Shown here: positions 44,698 to 55,241 of the stretch, in pieces | How the letters are laid out: each line of letters starts with the position of its first letter | Position numbering within the stretch: the first letter of the stretch is position 1 | Source: Seminavis robusta | Taxonomy: Eukaryota; Bacillariophyta; Bacillariophyceae; Naviculales; Naviculaceae | Direction of reading: 5' to 3' | Length of the DNA: 64,000 bases | NCBI GenBank assembly: GCA_903772945.1 | Contig: CAICTM010000143.1 | Location: 1-64,000, forward strand | Notes under the pieces: generated by a model | The model's input: the letters and a program-made list of their open reading frames with translations, nothing else | Database searches by the model: none | Told to the model about the DNA's origin: nothing | Made by a program: the position numbers and the translations under genes

Positions 44698-46128
44698 CAC
44701 TGGCCCGTTGCTAAAAGCAACAGCAGCAGGTCCCACCACAAAAAGCATGCACGGATTGAAATTGGCAGAGCTATTGCCCAATCGCGCACTGGCCCCATTG
44801 CTGGCTATTGTGCCCAGAACATACCATTTCAGTTTGGCGTGAAGATTTGGCTGTGAACAGAGGGGGTTTTAGTTTTTAGATAGGGACCTGATACGGTTGC
44901 CGGTAGCAAGTTCAATTTGGTAGTGCTATTGCCCAATGGCGCACTGGCCCATTGCTGAGTACCGGTACGGCAGAAGCAAACAGCAAAATATTCAATTTGG
45001 CAGAGTTGCAGTCAACCAGCAGCCCCAAAGAACCCCATGCATCAACTTGAGGTTGCCGCTTTCTTCAAACTTCGCTCTGAGTACTAGTAGTACGAATTAG
45101 TCTAATGGGAACCTATTGTCTCAGTAGTTATTCTGGTAGTTGCAGCTCTGGCTAGCTAGCTAGGTATTAGTTGTTTTGATTTTCCATTGGGATCTTGCTG
45201 TAGTTTTATCCGCTGGCTGGCTGTTGGTGGTACCCACGATACCGGTACCAGGTGGCGAGCTAACTTACTCCTCCACCCTCATCCACGCCGCTTTGAAGTC
45301 AACGTTGCTTCATCAGCGGGCATTTCGTGGAGCGCTTCCGCTTGCTGGCATCACTGGCTGTCCCAGCCATCAGCCATTACTATTATTGATGTGAGAGGAA
45401 CCATACTACACATGAATATCTCGTCAGATGATTACTACACACACACTCTTGCTTCCTTGGGTTGCTGGCAGCGCTGCTTCCTGCTGATGACATCCACGTC
45501 AGTGGCTGAGAACAGAAGTGGTGCTATTAGCTGGCTAGCTAGTAGCTACTCGCTGGCAATTCAAATAGTGCTGGCTTCAGGAGCTCCGCGCTTCACCAGG
45601 ATAGTGGCCGATGAGTCGAGGGTCCTTTCACGACTTCCTAACCAGCCATCTTGAGGTTTACTGTAAGAAGCCAGGCAGTGCGCATCCTGGCAACGACCTT
45701 TACTGTGCGTCATACTATCTACTGTATTGGCCAACCCAATCGGTATTAGTGAGCATATCCCAGACATGTCTAGCTATTAGTTAGAACCACAACTAGAGAG
45801 TTAGCTTGATTTTGCAAAGTACATGTAGCTTGACATAGCAGACTGCTGTAGACAGTGTCAGCGTTCGTTCAGTTGTTTCGCGGCAGATCATCCTGGCATC
45901 ATAGCCTTTCTCCGTTAGGGAGGCCGCCCCTTTCAAACACACTAGTGCAAGAACACCATCTGGTCGATTCGATTCTGGTCGCCAGTTTTTAGGTTGCCAC
46001 CTATGCGTCTTCCAAGACCTCATTACCTCATCAGCTGCCTTTGACATACACACCAGTTTACCCTTTTCCACCAATCAAACCTTCAACTTCCGATCATTGT
46101 CTTTGCAGCAACGCCCACCATCTAACTG

Positions 46129-46178
46129 GGTTGACGAGGTGGTGGGCACCACGCACGAAGCGATCCACCACGTCAACC
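46129..46178. other. Inverted repeat, possible RNA hairpin
   Basis: GGTTGACG at 46129-46136 pairs with CGTCAACC at 46171-46178. After one A/A mismatch, GGTGG at 46138-46142 pairs with CCACC at 46165-46169. The loop is 22 nt. It lies about 570 bp before the ankyrin gene, in no known gene. It could be a structured RNA, a protein site or chance. Confidence 0.5.
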
Positions 46179-46751
46179 TGAAAATGTGAGCCAGAGAACG
46201 TCCAGCTGCTGTCGGTTATGCTTCTGTCTGCAACCTCAACTTACGGGGCAATGACGAGGAGTTCTTTATGTCTTGGCGCTGTCCCAAGTCATTCTCGAAG
46301 CCCCACCAGAATAGAAGGTTTCGCTGATTTCTTAAACCTTTCTAGGTTCAGGATGACCATGCCTACGATTTTGCCTGACGTGTCGAACCTGCGTCAAAAA
46401 CTAAGTGGTTTGCTTACTCACTCCTGCTTTTCACCAGCTTTTGACTGATGTGGTGGGTCATTGATTTAGAAATTGTGTGGGATAGTTCAAACGAAGTGGT
46501 CATCAGAAATCGGAAGACTAGTCATCCGCTCTTGGAAGTGCGTGGAATTTGGTAAAGTATTCGCCACGACAACAGAAGAGCCTTTCTCGCTTATTGCAGC
46601 CATCTTGAAAGGAAAGTCAAAAGGTTTGGAAAGCACATAGTCTAGCTCACAATCCAAGCTCAAGCAACACCAGCAAACCAATAGCCACGCAGACACATCC
46701 GTCTGGCCAATCAAATTTCAATTCTATCTATCGATCAATAATCACCCAGCA

Positions 46752-47810
46752 ATGAACAATCCTCTAATGTTGTCTCATTTATTAGAAGCAGAAGACGACA
46801 TGAAGCCCATGACAATGGATGCATCGGATGAGTTCCTGGTCGCCCGCGGCAAGAACGATGAAGACACGGAAGAGACCGACTCGGAAGAAGACAGCGACGA
46901 AGAAGCTAGCAGCAGCGAAGAGGGCGACAGCGACGATGACAGCGACGACAGTGACGACGACGACGGCGAAGACACGAGCAGTTGGGGCAGTGAGATGGAT
47001 GACCTCGAAGCCGCTCTGACTCTGGGGCAACGTCAAAAGGACATGAAGCGATCTTTATCGAGTCCGGCCATGGCGGCGGTCTTTAGCGGCGGTCCTCCGC
47101 TCACCAAGTCGGCCACCATTGAAGGTCTCAAGGACCTCGCGGCGCGCATGAAGAAGAGCGAGAGCAACGCCTACTTGCAAAAGGTCGTGGCCGAGAGCGC
47201 TCCCGTCACTCTCAATGATCCGTACGCCGACACCAAGCCCGATGACTTTTTGCAGACTCTCCTCGAAGGCATCAGCGCCAGCAGTTTCCCCAGTGAAACC
47301 TGGCACGACTACTTCCAGTCGATGGAACCGGAACACGTCGAAGCCTACACTACCGAAATGGTCATGGCCATTCGGAACGACGACTACGAGGTCCTCCGCG
47401 AACGACTCAAGGCCGGATGCACTCTCCAGTGCTGCAACCATCACGGAGAATCCATTCTCCATTTGGTCTGTCGACGTGGCAGCACCGACATGCTCCGTTT
47501 CCTCATGGAAGAAGGCGAAGTCAGCGTCCGCATCCGCGACGACAAGGGACGCACACCCCTCCACGATGCCTGCTGGACGGAGAATCCCCAATTCAGTTTG
47601 GTCTATGCCCTCTTGGAGTCGTCGCCCGAGCTCTTGTTTGTCCAAGATCATCGTGGACACACGCCGCTCAGTTACGCACCTCGCAAGGTCTGGGGACACT
47701 GGAATGGATTCCTCCAAAAGCATCGCATCTTTTTGCGAGCATCCGTCCGCAGTTTGCGCTTTGATCGAGCCAAGTACTTGGCTCGGACCATTGTGCCTTG
47801 CTTGAAGTAA
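46752..47810 (+). CDS. Ankyrin-repeat protein with acidic N-terminal stretch
   Basis: A 352-residue single-exon protein; ATG at 46752. Residues about 34-78 are almost purely Asp/Glu/Ser. A Ser-rich linker with RSLSSPAMAAVFSGG follows. The part from about 195 holds two to three ankyrin-type repeats: a helix pair with GESILHLVCRRGSTDMLRFL, then KGRTPLHDACW, then RGHTPLSYAPRKVWGHWNGF. The C-terminus is basic. A cytosolic or nuclear adaptor is likely; the partner is unknown. Many diatom genes of this build exist, and no catalytic domain is seen. Confidence 0.85.
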   Translation: MNNPLMLSHLLEAEDDMKPMTMDASDEFLVARGKNDEDTEETDSEEDSDEEASSSEEGDSDDDSDDSDDDDGEDTSSWGSEMDDLEAALTLGQRQKDMKRSLSSPAMAAVFSGGPPLTKSATIEGLKDLAARMKKSESNAYLQKVVAESAPVTLNDPYADTKPDDFLQTLLEGISASSFPSETWHDYFQSMEPEHVEAYTTEMVMAIRNDDYEVLRERLKAGCTLQCCNHHGESILHLVCRRGSTDMLRFLMEEGEVSVRIRDDKGRTPLHDACWTENPQFSLVYALLESSPELLFVQDHRGHTPLSYAPRKVWGHWNGFLQKHRIFLRASVRSLRFDRAKYLARTIVPCLK

Positions 47811-49237
47811 TTTCAAGCAACTGCAAGACAAAGAGCCCAAGATGAGAGACGAGAAAGCAGCCAAAGGCTTATCAAGGAAACATTTGTTTAGTTTCAATAA
47901 AAGGAGAATACAGACACGCGCACCAACACACTCAAGAACAAAAAAATTAATGTACTCACTCGCAAGCCTGTTTGGTTGATTTCAAGAGAAAGAGAATGGG
48001 AGCAAAACATGACTATGATGGGAAAGAGTCCAGTCGAGTAACGATCAATCCAGAAGGCAACCATCCCTGCCTTCTTGGTCGTTTCTCACTACTCTTTTTC
48101 TTATGTGACTGGCTAGCTACATACACCTACCCCTGAATGCCAACAGAGATTTTGTACACACGAACTTTAGCATCTTCGTAAAATAAATATAAAAAAGAAA
48201 ACAAAAGATCAGGAAAACTACATTAAGTTGTGACAAGCTAGCTAGGAACCCCGGGTGTTGTCAAGGATGTTGGGGTCTGTTGTGTGGTTATCTCTATCTA
48301 GCTAGGCTAGCCAGTAAAGGAAGCTCGAGTAATATGCGTTTGCCAGCCACCAAGCTAGTATAGCTTCCCCGCATTGAACTGCCCTCGACAGCTCCGGAGG
48401 TTTGCCATTGTGAGGTTCTGAGTTCTGAAGTCCCGCAGATGACGCAACGCCGTATTAGTAGCCAGCTAGCATATGGTTGTTACAACAATGTTGGTGCCTG
48501 CAGTTTGGGATCCCTGGCTGGCAAACACGCAAAGCCAACAGGAGAGGAAGCTCAATGCGTACCGGTACTACAGGCGGAATGATGAATCAGTCACACGCGC
48601 TGTGGGTGGTGTCTGCTACTACTAGCTAGCTAGCTAGTAGGTATTCCTAAAGTTTGCAACCAAGTCCATCCCTGCACAGCTAATACTGCTCATCATAGTT
48701 CCATAGTAATTTCCCGTATCAACAGCTACTGAGGTGCGCCATGGCGACAGAGGTCATTCAGTGGGGTTCTGGAGTCGAGTCGAGTCGCTGGAGATGAAGT
48801 CGCTGGAGATGACCTTTGATTGAGCGACTGGGACGTCAGGTAAAATGGTTTTCAAAGGTCTCTGATTATTTCTTTTCGTTTTGTTTCCAAACGTTCCAGA
48901 GCAATATTTGCATGCCGGTATAGTTAGAGCGGATCAGTCCTTCCAATTGAGTTGCCTTCAGCTAAATATCCATATCGAGGCTCCTCGCCCACCATTCATC
49001 GCCACCTCACAACACCCTACCCCACCCCGGTCTCCTGAAGGGGAAACCCCAGTCGATAGCCTGCTGTTTGGAAGACTTTGGGTACCGGTACTATAATATC
49101 TACCTGAACGAATTTGTATCACAGAAAGCCACCAGAAGAAAGGCAATCGTCTCGGACTCGTTTCGGCAGGACCTTTCCTGCCACTTGATCCACGCGGGCT
49201 TGGTTTGGAATCTTCCGGGTCGTACGGTTCTATTGCC
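47811..49237. other. Intergenic, nothing clear
   Basis: No supported gene. AATAAA-like words at 47897 fit the 3' end of the ankyrin gene. CTAG-rich words occur at 48238-48245, 48296-48310 and 48620-48640, and ACCGGTAC at 48559 and 49083. Confidence 0.55.
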
Positions 49238-52200
49238 ATGAACCGCCACAGAGCAAGACTCTTCCAGAGTTGGCAGCTGGCAGTTTTACTGGCCCTTTTT
49301 GGTCGAGTTTGTATACAAGTTGTGAGCAGCCAACGAGTCAAAAATGGTTGCTTTGATGACAACCCACAAGCCTTTGAATGTGTCAGTTATGGGATGGAAT
49401 CTGTGCCCGAATTTTTGATCTCAGTTGATATGACAGAAGCCGAGGAAGGGTGCCTTCATTTGGCCTTGAATGTATTCAAAAGCAGGGAGATCTACATTGA
49501 CCACACAAAGCACAAAAACTATCTCAACAATATTACTGCCAAGGATCCTTATTGTGGACTGATTCAGCGAGCTTACAGGCATTGCACCTTCTGTGTAGAG
49601 GATGCAGAGCTCACCCTGTACATTCAGAATTTCTGTTACAATGCAGCATCCAACCATCCGTGTGGCCTACCCTATCAGAAGACTCGTGAAGAACTCCTGA
49701 ATGATTCCGATGATCTAGTTGCTGGGGTTTTCCGAACCGAAGCTGATATCGATGATACTTGTCAAGCCATCACAACCCACCTAAGCGATTCAGGGCATGG
49801 GAACTTGATCACGGTCGGCATGCTGTGGTCACCTCTATCCGTGGTTTTTTGCTGGAGACTTTTCATGGCAGCACATCTCTGCCCTGGGAATTGCCCAGGT
49901 GGGTGTTTCACCGAGGAACATCCACCAACTTGTGATGCGGAGTATGATGAAGCTGAGACCAATGAAATACTGTTGTCCATCCAAAATCAATCGAATGCTT
50001 CCCTCGATTTATCTTCAACAGTCATCGAAAGAGAACAGAACAGAACTGTCGACCATGTTTGTGAGGACATCCGAGCTTGGACGTTCACCGGATGGAGTGT
50101 CTACAGAATTCTAAATAATTCTGAGCACCTGGGAATTCTGAATGCCATAGATGGACCATCACCATTTTGTGACGAGGCAAGGCTTGCATATCCGCATTGC
50201 ATTTGGTGCAAGTTGGATGATCTGTGCTTTGGAGAGGATGACCCAATATTATCGTGCGAACTTTCTCCCTCGAGTGTCTCAAGCCCTTTCCAAGACAAAG
50301 ATTTGCATCCAAACCTTTGTACAGACATGACACAGAGTATATTTCAACGTGACAATGCTGATGACAATGATGATGACAAAAATGAAATCTGGGAAACCTA
50401 CACGTTGGCTATTAAGAATGGGTCCAGGTTTTGTCAACAAGCTAGGCGGGCATTCCCTTCTTGTTACTGGTGTGCACCTCATGACCTGGGTAAAGATCTC
50501 AGTGAACTATGCTTTTCTGATGGAAATTTTTGTGGGTTAAGAGATCAAATTGATATCCCTGACGAGTTCCTGTCTGATCTCGCCATGGACCCTTCCCTCA
50601 GTCCTGTTGTGTACGGGCTGATGACTGCAGAAAATACATCCAATTACTGTGAAAGATTCAATTCCATCTTCATTCGTTGGCAGGAATTCCACAGTCCTGA
50701 TAACTACGCATATTGGGGATGCTTGCAGAAGATACTGCTTGCAAAACATTGTCCAGAGCAAATCTGCCCAGAACCTCCCACTGATCCATACTCCATCAAA
50801 TACCTGGGGGCTGGGACAACAGCCGAAAAGAGGGCCCTCATCTGGGCATCAAGAATTGCAGCTTGCTTCTCACTGTGCGGTGCAATCTATGTGTTGTATG
50901 ACAGCTTGTCCGATCCGCGAGCTCGAAAGACTGTGTATCACCAATTACTTGCTGGAATGAGCAGCTTTGATTTGATGACAGGTATGCACATTGTGATGCA
51001 ACCTACTGTACTTGATATGATTGAAAACAGGAAAACTGACCATTTGCCTTCTGGATTGCTCCCAGCAATATCTTGGGCATTTGCGACGGCCCCTATCAAT
51101 GATAATCGTATAGAGGGTGCAATTGGGTAAATACACCACAGTGCACTCAACAGACAGATGGTTTTGCTGCAACATAAACACCTCCTGCTAACCTGCTTCC
51201 TTTTCCTGTGAAGAAATGATGCAACCTGCACAGCCCAAGGATGTAAGTCGCTTTTAAGAAAAGCCATTTGCTTCATGACAAGCACATGCTCATGCATTGT
51301 TGGACGATTCTGCCAATGCAGTCTTCATCCAGCTGGGATTTACGAGCATCTTCTATGCCATGTCTCTTGCTTTCTACTATTTTTTGGTAATTGCCTGTGG
51401 GTGGAAGGAGTTTCAGTTACAGAGGATTCTCCTGTTTCTGCATGGGGTTCCTCTTCTTGTGGGGTTTACACTTGCCTTTGCTGCTATCCCTGAGTATGAC
51501 CTGATTGTTTATGTTTGTCATCTGACGCCTCACTCCGATGGAGAAGGAAAGCTGTGGGCAGCTCTTGTGTTTATGATGATTCCACTGTCAATTGCAATAG
51601 TGTCGATCACGGCATGCATGATACTGGTTTACAACAGTGTCAGGAGGCGTGCAGGGGCTTCCAGAAAGTATTCATTTGGGATTGGAAATGCCAGCAAATT
51701 GCAACAAGCAGTGTTCTGGCAGGCCTTGTTTTATGTGGGAGCATTCTATGTCACATGGCCAACCATGTTCAGTGTCTACCTTGCTTCAGTTGAAGAAAAT
51801 GGTCCTCTGCGAGCGTCACTGTTGATTGCATTCCTAGCCCCGCTCCAAGGTGCACTGAATGCTTTGGTGTATGCCCGCCCAAAAATACTACAGTACTACG
51901 ATGAGAGAACAAAGAAGAGAGCACAGCGGCACCAACAGCAACTGCAACAGCAGCAACAACAACCCCAGCCACAGACGATTGCGTCTAAGTTCCTGTCAGT
52001 TGTCATTTATGCCTCGCCTTTTACTCTGAACAGCACCCGGGGAGATGACGACAATGCCAACAGCGATACTGCAGCCCCTTCTAGGCAACGCATGCGAAGC
52101 GTTGATCCTTCCGTTGCTGTGGCTTCGGAGCGAGATGTAGATTCTGTGATGGAGGACTACTTGGCACACACAGAGCAAAAGGTATCAGCTCCACGAATGG

Positions 52201-52448
52201 AATCAATAGCCGAGTCATTGGCTGGTGAAGACGAACAAGGATTGACACTGGTGTTGTCGCCAAACTCAGAGGTGGAACCAGAAGCTGCTATTCATAATGG
52301 AAGCAACGATTGTTTCCACCTTGAAAAACCTTTCCAACGTGATGTTCCTGCATCAAGCAAGGATGCGCAAAGACCTCCATGCGAACGGAACAGCACATGT
52401 GTTGATGAAAACGAGGGACAAACCCAAAGAACCGACGGTGAAAACTGA
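49238..52448 (+). CDS. Seven-helix receptor with Cys-rich ectodomain, twin B
   Basis: Four exons: 49238-50981, 51066-51126, 51214-51242 (29-nt microexon) and 51322-52448; introns of 84, 87 and 79 bp; total 986 residues. Same plan as the gene at 35176-38369: signal peptide (LAVLLALFGRVCI), a Cys-rich ectodomain of about 500 residues, seven helices from near 540, and a Gln-rich, Ser/Glu-rich tail. By eye the ectodomains are roughly 60-65% identical, while the helix region is nearer 88%. Exon phases are identical. It is oriented away from its twin, with about 10.9 kb between the two ATGs. Likely a surface receptor of unknown ligand. Confidence 0.87.
50982..51065 (+). other. Stop-free 84-nt intron 1 of twin receptor B
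   Basis: GT-AG intron of the same length as in twin A and also free of stops in the reading frame. Its ends match twin A (GTATGCACATTGTGATGCA at the 5' side, GATTGCTC near the 3' side) but the middle is unrelated. Confidence 0.7.
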
Positions 52449-53079
52449 GTTACCACTTAGTGCTCATGGCATCCCCCCATCTCGAGTTCGTCACCTGGGC
52501 TGATCGATCGCGGTCGCTCTGCGCAAGAACATTAATGGACATCAGATGACACCGGCATCAAGTGTTTGAGTGCCACCTTACAGGTCCCCTATAATAGATA
52601 ACGCCTTTGTATTTACATTTATCGGGGGTTCAGAGTAGGTAGATCATCTATGGAAGCCAGCCAGGGCCAATCTTTTAAGCAAAGAAGAGTTTCAGGACTA
52701 GGTACTTTGGGATCAGGGGGGAGAAATTGAGGATTTTATTCATTTTTTAAGAGAATCGCGATACATATGCACGGCACGGGGCGACGACTCAAGTTCTATA
52801 GCTAGCTAGAAGCCTTCATACCATCCAAGATGGAATCATGAAGTCTCAACAATTGAGTTTCATAACCGAACTGGCTAGAAGAAGTTCGCGTGGATCGATT
52901 ATTAGCACTCCTAGCCTCTCCTGATCATGTCAAATGAACTCAATTATTGGAACAGGTAATAGTATCATCGTACTGCAATACGGTAGGTTGTCTCTGTGGG
53001 ATATTGGCGGATTCGATTCATGGCGCAGTCGCTGTGAGTTTCACTGTATGATTCGATTCAATTCAATTCATAGCGATTT
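52449..53079. other. Intergenic with dispersed repeat
   Basis: No supported gene. It contains copy 5 of the dispersed repeat (52624-52735) and ATTCGATTCA-type words near 53013 and 53050. Confidence 0.6.
52624..52735 (+). repeat. Dispersed ~130-bp repeat, copy 5
   Basis: GGGGGTTCAGAGTAGGTAGA, ATCTATGGAAGCCAGCCAGG, a TTTTAAGCAAAGAAGAG block, TTTCAGGACTAGGTAC, then GGGATCAGGGGGGAGAAATT and GAGGA. Confidence 0.85.
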
Positions 53080-54417
53080 CTACGCCACGGCTCCGGGATA
53101 GTTTCTCATGAAACAAAATAAGAATCCTGCAATCAGATAAGAAGCGATACCGCCCACGGCGAACCACATTCCTCGCGCTGGTTTACAGTCTGCATCGTCG
53201 ATACAAAAGCTGCTTCCAAAGACAGCAAAGCAAGATGCTTGCAATCCACCCACCGCCAAAATGACGACAGCGGACCCCAGCCATCGAAAGGCCTTCATAT
53301 AACTACAACAGGTGAGGGTCACTAGTATCAACCAGGCGACCCATCCTGTCGCCCAAGACGCTCCGGTTAGGATCCGTATAAGCTCCCAATCGCTGCCGAG
53401 AAAGTCAATGTAATTTTGCAATTCTTCATCATAATAGTCCCAGGATCTTCCGTCCTCACTAAACCCGCAACTGCCAGGTTCGGTTTCATTAAAGATAAAA
53501 CCAAATCCACGGCGTGTGGGAGGTGGTGGTGCTGTAGTAGGAGACATGGTAGGAGGGACCAAGGGAATAAAGATACTGCTGGGAGCATAATACCGCTCGG
53601 GGTATCCCGAAGTGGCTTCGATGAATTTGCAGTCCACCATGGACCAAGCACAGAGCAATAATCCCAACAACAGGAACACTTGGGCAAAGAGGACCGGAAA
53701 GGGGCCATTGGGGTATCCACAGCAGCGGAATGTGCAGCATTGGTCCTCCGAGACGTGACTTGTCTTGGCGGCAATCGCCTCTTGTGCCGCCGCATTATTG
53801 TTGACATTGTCATTGGGTAGGGCTTCGTCCATGACAACTTGTTGTGGTTGTGCCTGGCTTTCGACGACGGGTGGAGGAACCACTTCTTCTGGCTTGTCAG
53901 CAGCAGCCACAGTAGCGCCGACAGCTACACCGGTGGCGGCACCAATGGCAGCAGCTGCGACCACTTCTTTTTTGTTGCCTTCTTCGTCCACTTCAATGCC
54001 TTCCTCGTCATTGTCCAACTCGACTTCTTGTTGATTCACGGAACCTGCCGTGATGGAAGAGGCTCGTACCGACGGTTCTCGGGTTCGGATAGACTCGCCT
54101 TTGACGGATTCACCGTGTTGAAACGCACCGGGAGGCTCTTGTCCCATGCGTGACTCGACGGCGACACTAGCAGCAGTGGCTGCTACTACTGCTGTCGCAC
54201 CCACTTCTTCGTCGGGAGGATCACTGCCACGACGAACTTGACTGGTGCCAAACTCTTCTTGGTTGCTGTTGGGAGGGTCATTCGAGATCACGGCGTCCAC
54301 ATCCAACTCATGTTCATACTGATTGCGAGCTTCGCTGTTGGCTGTGATCATGGCATCCACATCCACCTCTTCCTCCATGTCGCCGCCATTCTTAACCTGA
54401 CTGTTGCCAAACTCCAT
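53080..54417 (-). CDS. Four-helix membrane protein with long acidic N-terminus, unknown function
   Basis: A 445-residue single-exon protein; ATG at 54417. The first 230 residues are acidic and Ala/Val-rich. They include an internal duplication (FGNSQVKNGGD and FGTSQVRRGSD, each near a VDVDA block) and an Ala/Gly stretch. A Cys-rich block CCTFRCCGYPNGPFP precedes helix 1 (about 236-260). A loop with Pro/Thr run and Cys (SCGFSEDGRSWD) is followed by helices near 345-366, 374-396 and 410-434. The Cys pattern and four helices recall diatom tetraspan proteins. A plasma membrane location is likely; no function recognised. Confidence 0.75.
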   Translation of the reverse strand: MEFGNSQVKNGGDMEEEVDVDAMITANSEARNQYEHELDVDAVISNDPPNSNQEEFGTSQVRRGSDPPDEEVGATAVVAATAASVAVESRMGQEPPGAFQHGESVKGESIRTREPSVRASSITAGSVNQQEVELDNDEEGIEVDEEGNKKEVVAAAAIGAATGVAVGATVAAADKPEEVVPPPVVESQAQPQQVVMDEALPNDNVNNNAAAQEAIAAKTSHVSEDQCCTFRCCGYPNGPFPVLFAQVFLLLGLLLCAWSMVDCKFIEATSGYPERYYAPSSIFIPLVPPTMSPTTAPPPPTRRGFGFIFNETEPGSCGFSEDGRSWDYYDEELQNYIDFLGSDWELIRILTGASWATGWVAWLILVTLTCCSYMKAFRWLGSAVVILAVGGLQASCFAVFGSSFCIDDADCKPARGMWFAVGGIASYLIAGFLFCFMRNYPGAVA

Positions 54418-55241
54418 CGTCGCACTCTCTATTACCGTACCGATAGATGGTTCTATTATTGGATCTGGGATGATGCTGATTGCTTGTTTCCGGAATACTT
54501 TGTGGTCGGAGTGATGACATCTTTCGCGAAGTAGCAGTTTTGCTCGCCTAAGTATCTTTCTTTCCGGACAAAAAAGACTTAACGGTTGTTGTTCTCACCG
54601 AATTCGGCCAGGCGCTCTAGTTCTGCTCCGGCACGTTCACCAATAACGACTGCTTACCTCGATCGACTGCACTGGACTACTACTAGTAGCTACATCGTAG
54701 CCAGGCCACTCGGAGCCAGTGGATCTAGGCTACACGGCACGGGGGTCTTCCAGAACCATACACGATGTATAGGGTTATGCGGAAACGAGATTGGCCCTGT
54801 CAAGGTACAAAATGGTACACGATGTACCTGAGAGAGTTGACCGTGGTAGCTTGGCAATTCTAATATGCTCATGAAAGACGGAAGCGACAGCATTGATTGA
54901 CTTGATCACTGGCAAGCTTCATCTTGCGCATGCACTTCGAGTGCGCACAAAAGCTGATAACGGAAGGATTGAGACATAGAAACAAGCCAGATTGTCTACC
55001 TGGCTATACAGGAGATAGCCACTAACGAAACCTTTACTTCATCATACAAATCTCGCTCATGCATTTCGTTATTTTAACATGTATACAGGCAGGAAGCGTG
55101 AACCCTCTTATGCCCGTAGCACAATACCCACGCCACCATGCCGCTCCTTTTGCTGACTTTCCAAGTCATTCCTGACCGACACATCATTACACTGAACACC
55201 ATTTGCTACCCAACCAACTCCTCCTGAACATGTGGCATCGT
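54418..55241. other. Intergenic, nothing clear
   Basis: No supported gene. A GTAC-rich patch lies near 54755-54830. It separates the 5' end of the four-helix gene from the 3' end of the LRR gene. Confidence 0.55.

Larger units (their letters stand above)
44285..46751. other. Long intergenic region with decayed repeats and a hairpin
   Basis: About 2.5 kb with no supported gene. A word of the form GCTATTGCCCAATCGCGCAC occurs three times (about 44649, 44770, 44924), and a start fragment of the dispersed repeat lies at 44672-44697 (minus). A good inverted repeat lies at 46129-46178. Confidence 0.6.

Noticed and set aside
45176-45654. Plus-strand open frame of about 155 codons in the long gap
   Set aside because: Codon use and composition are like non-coding DNA, no domain is visible, and the start is TTG-like.
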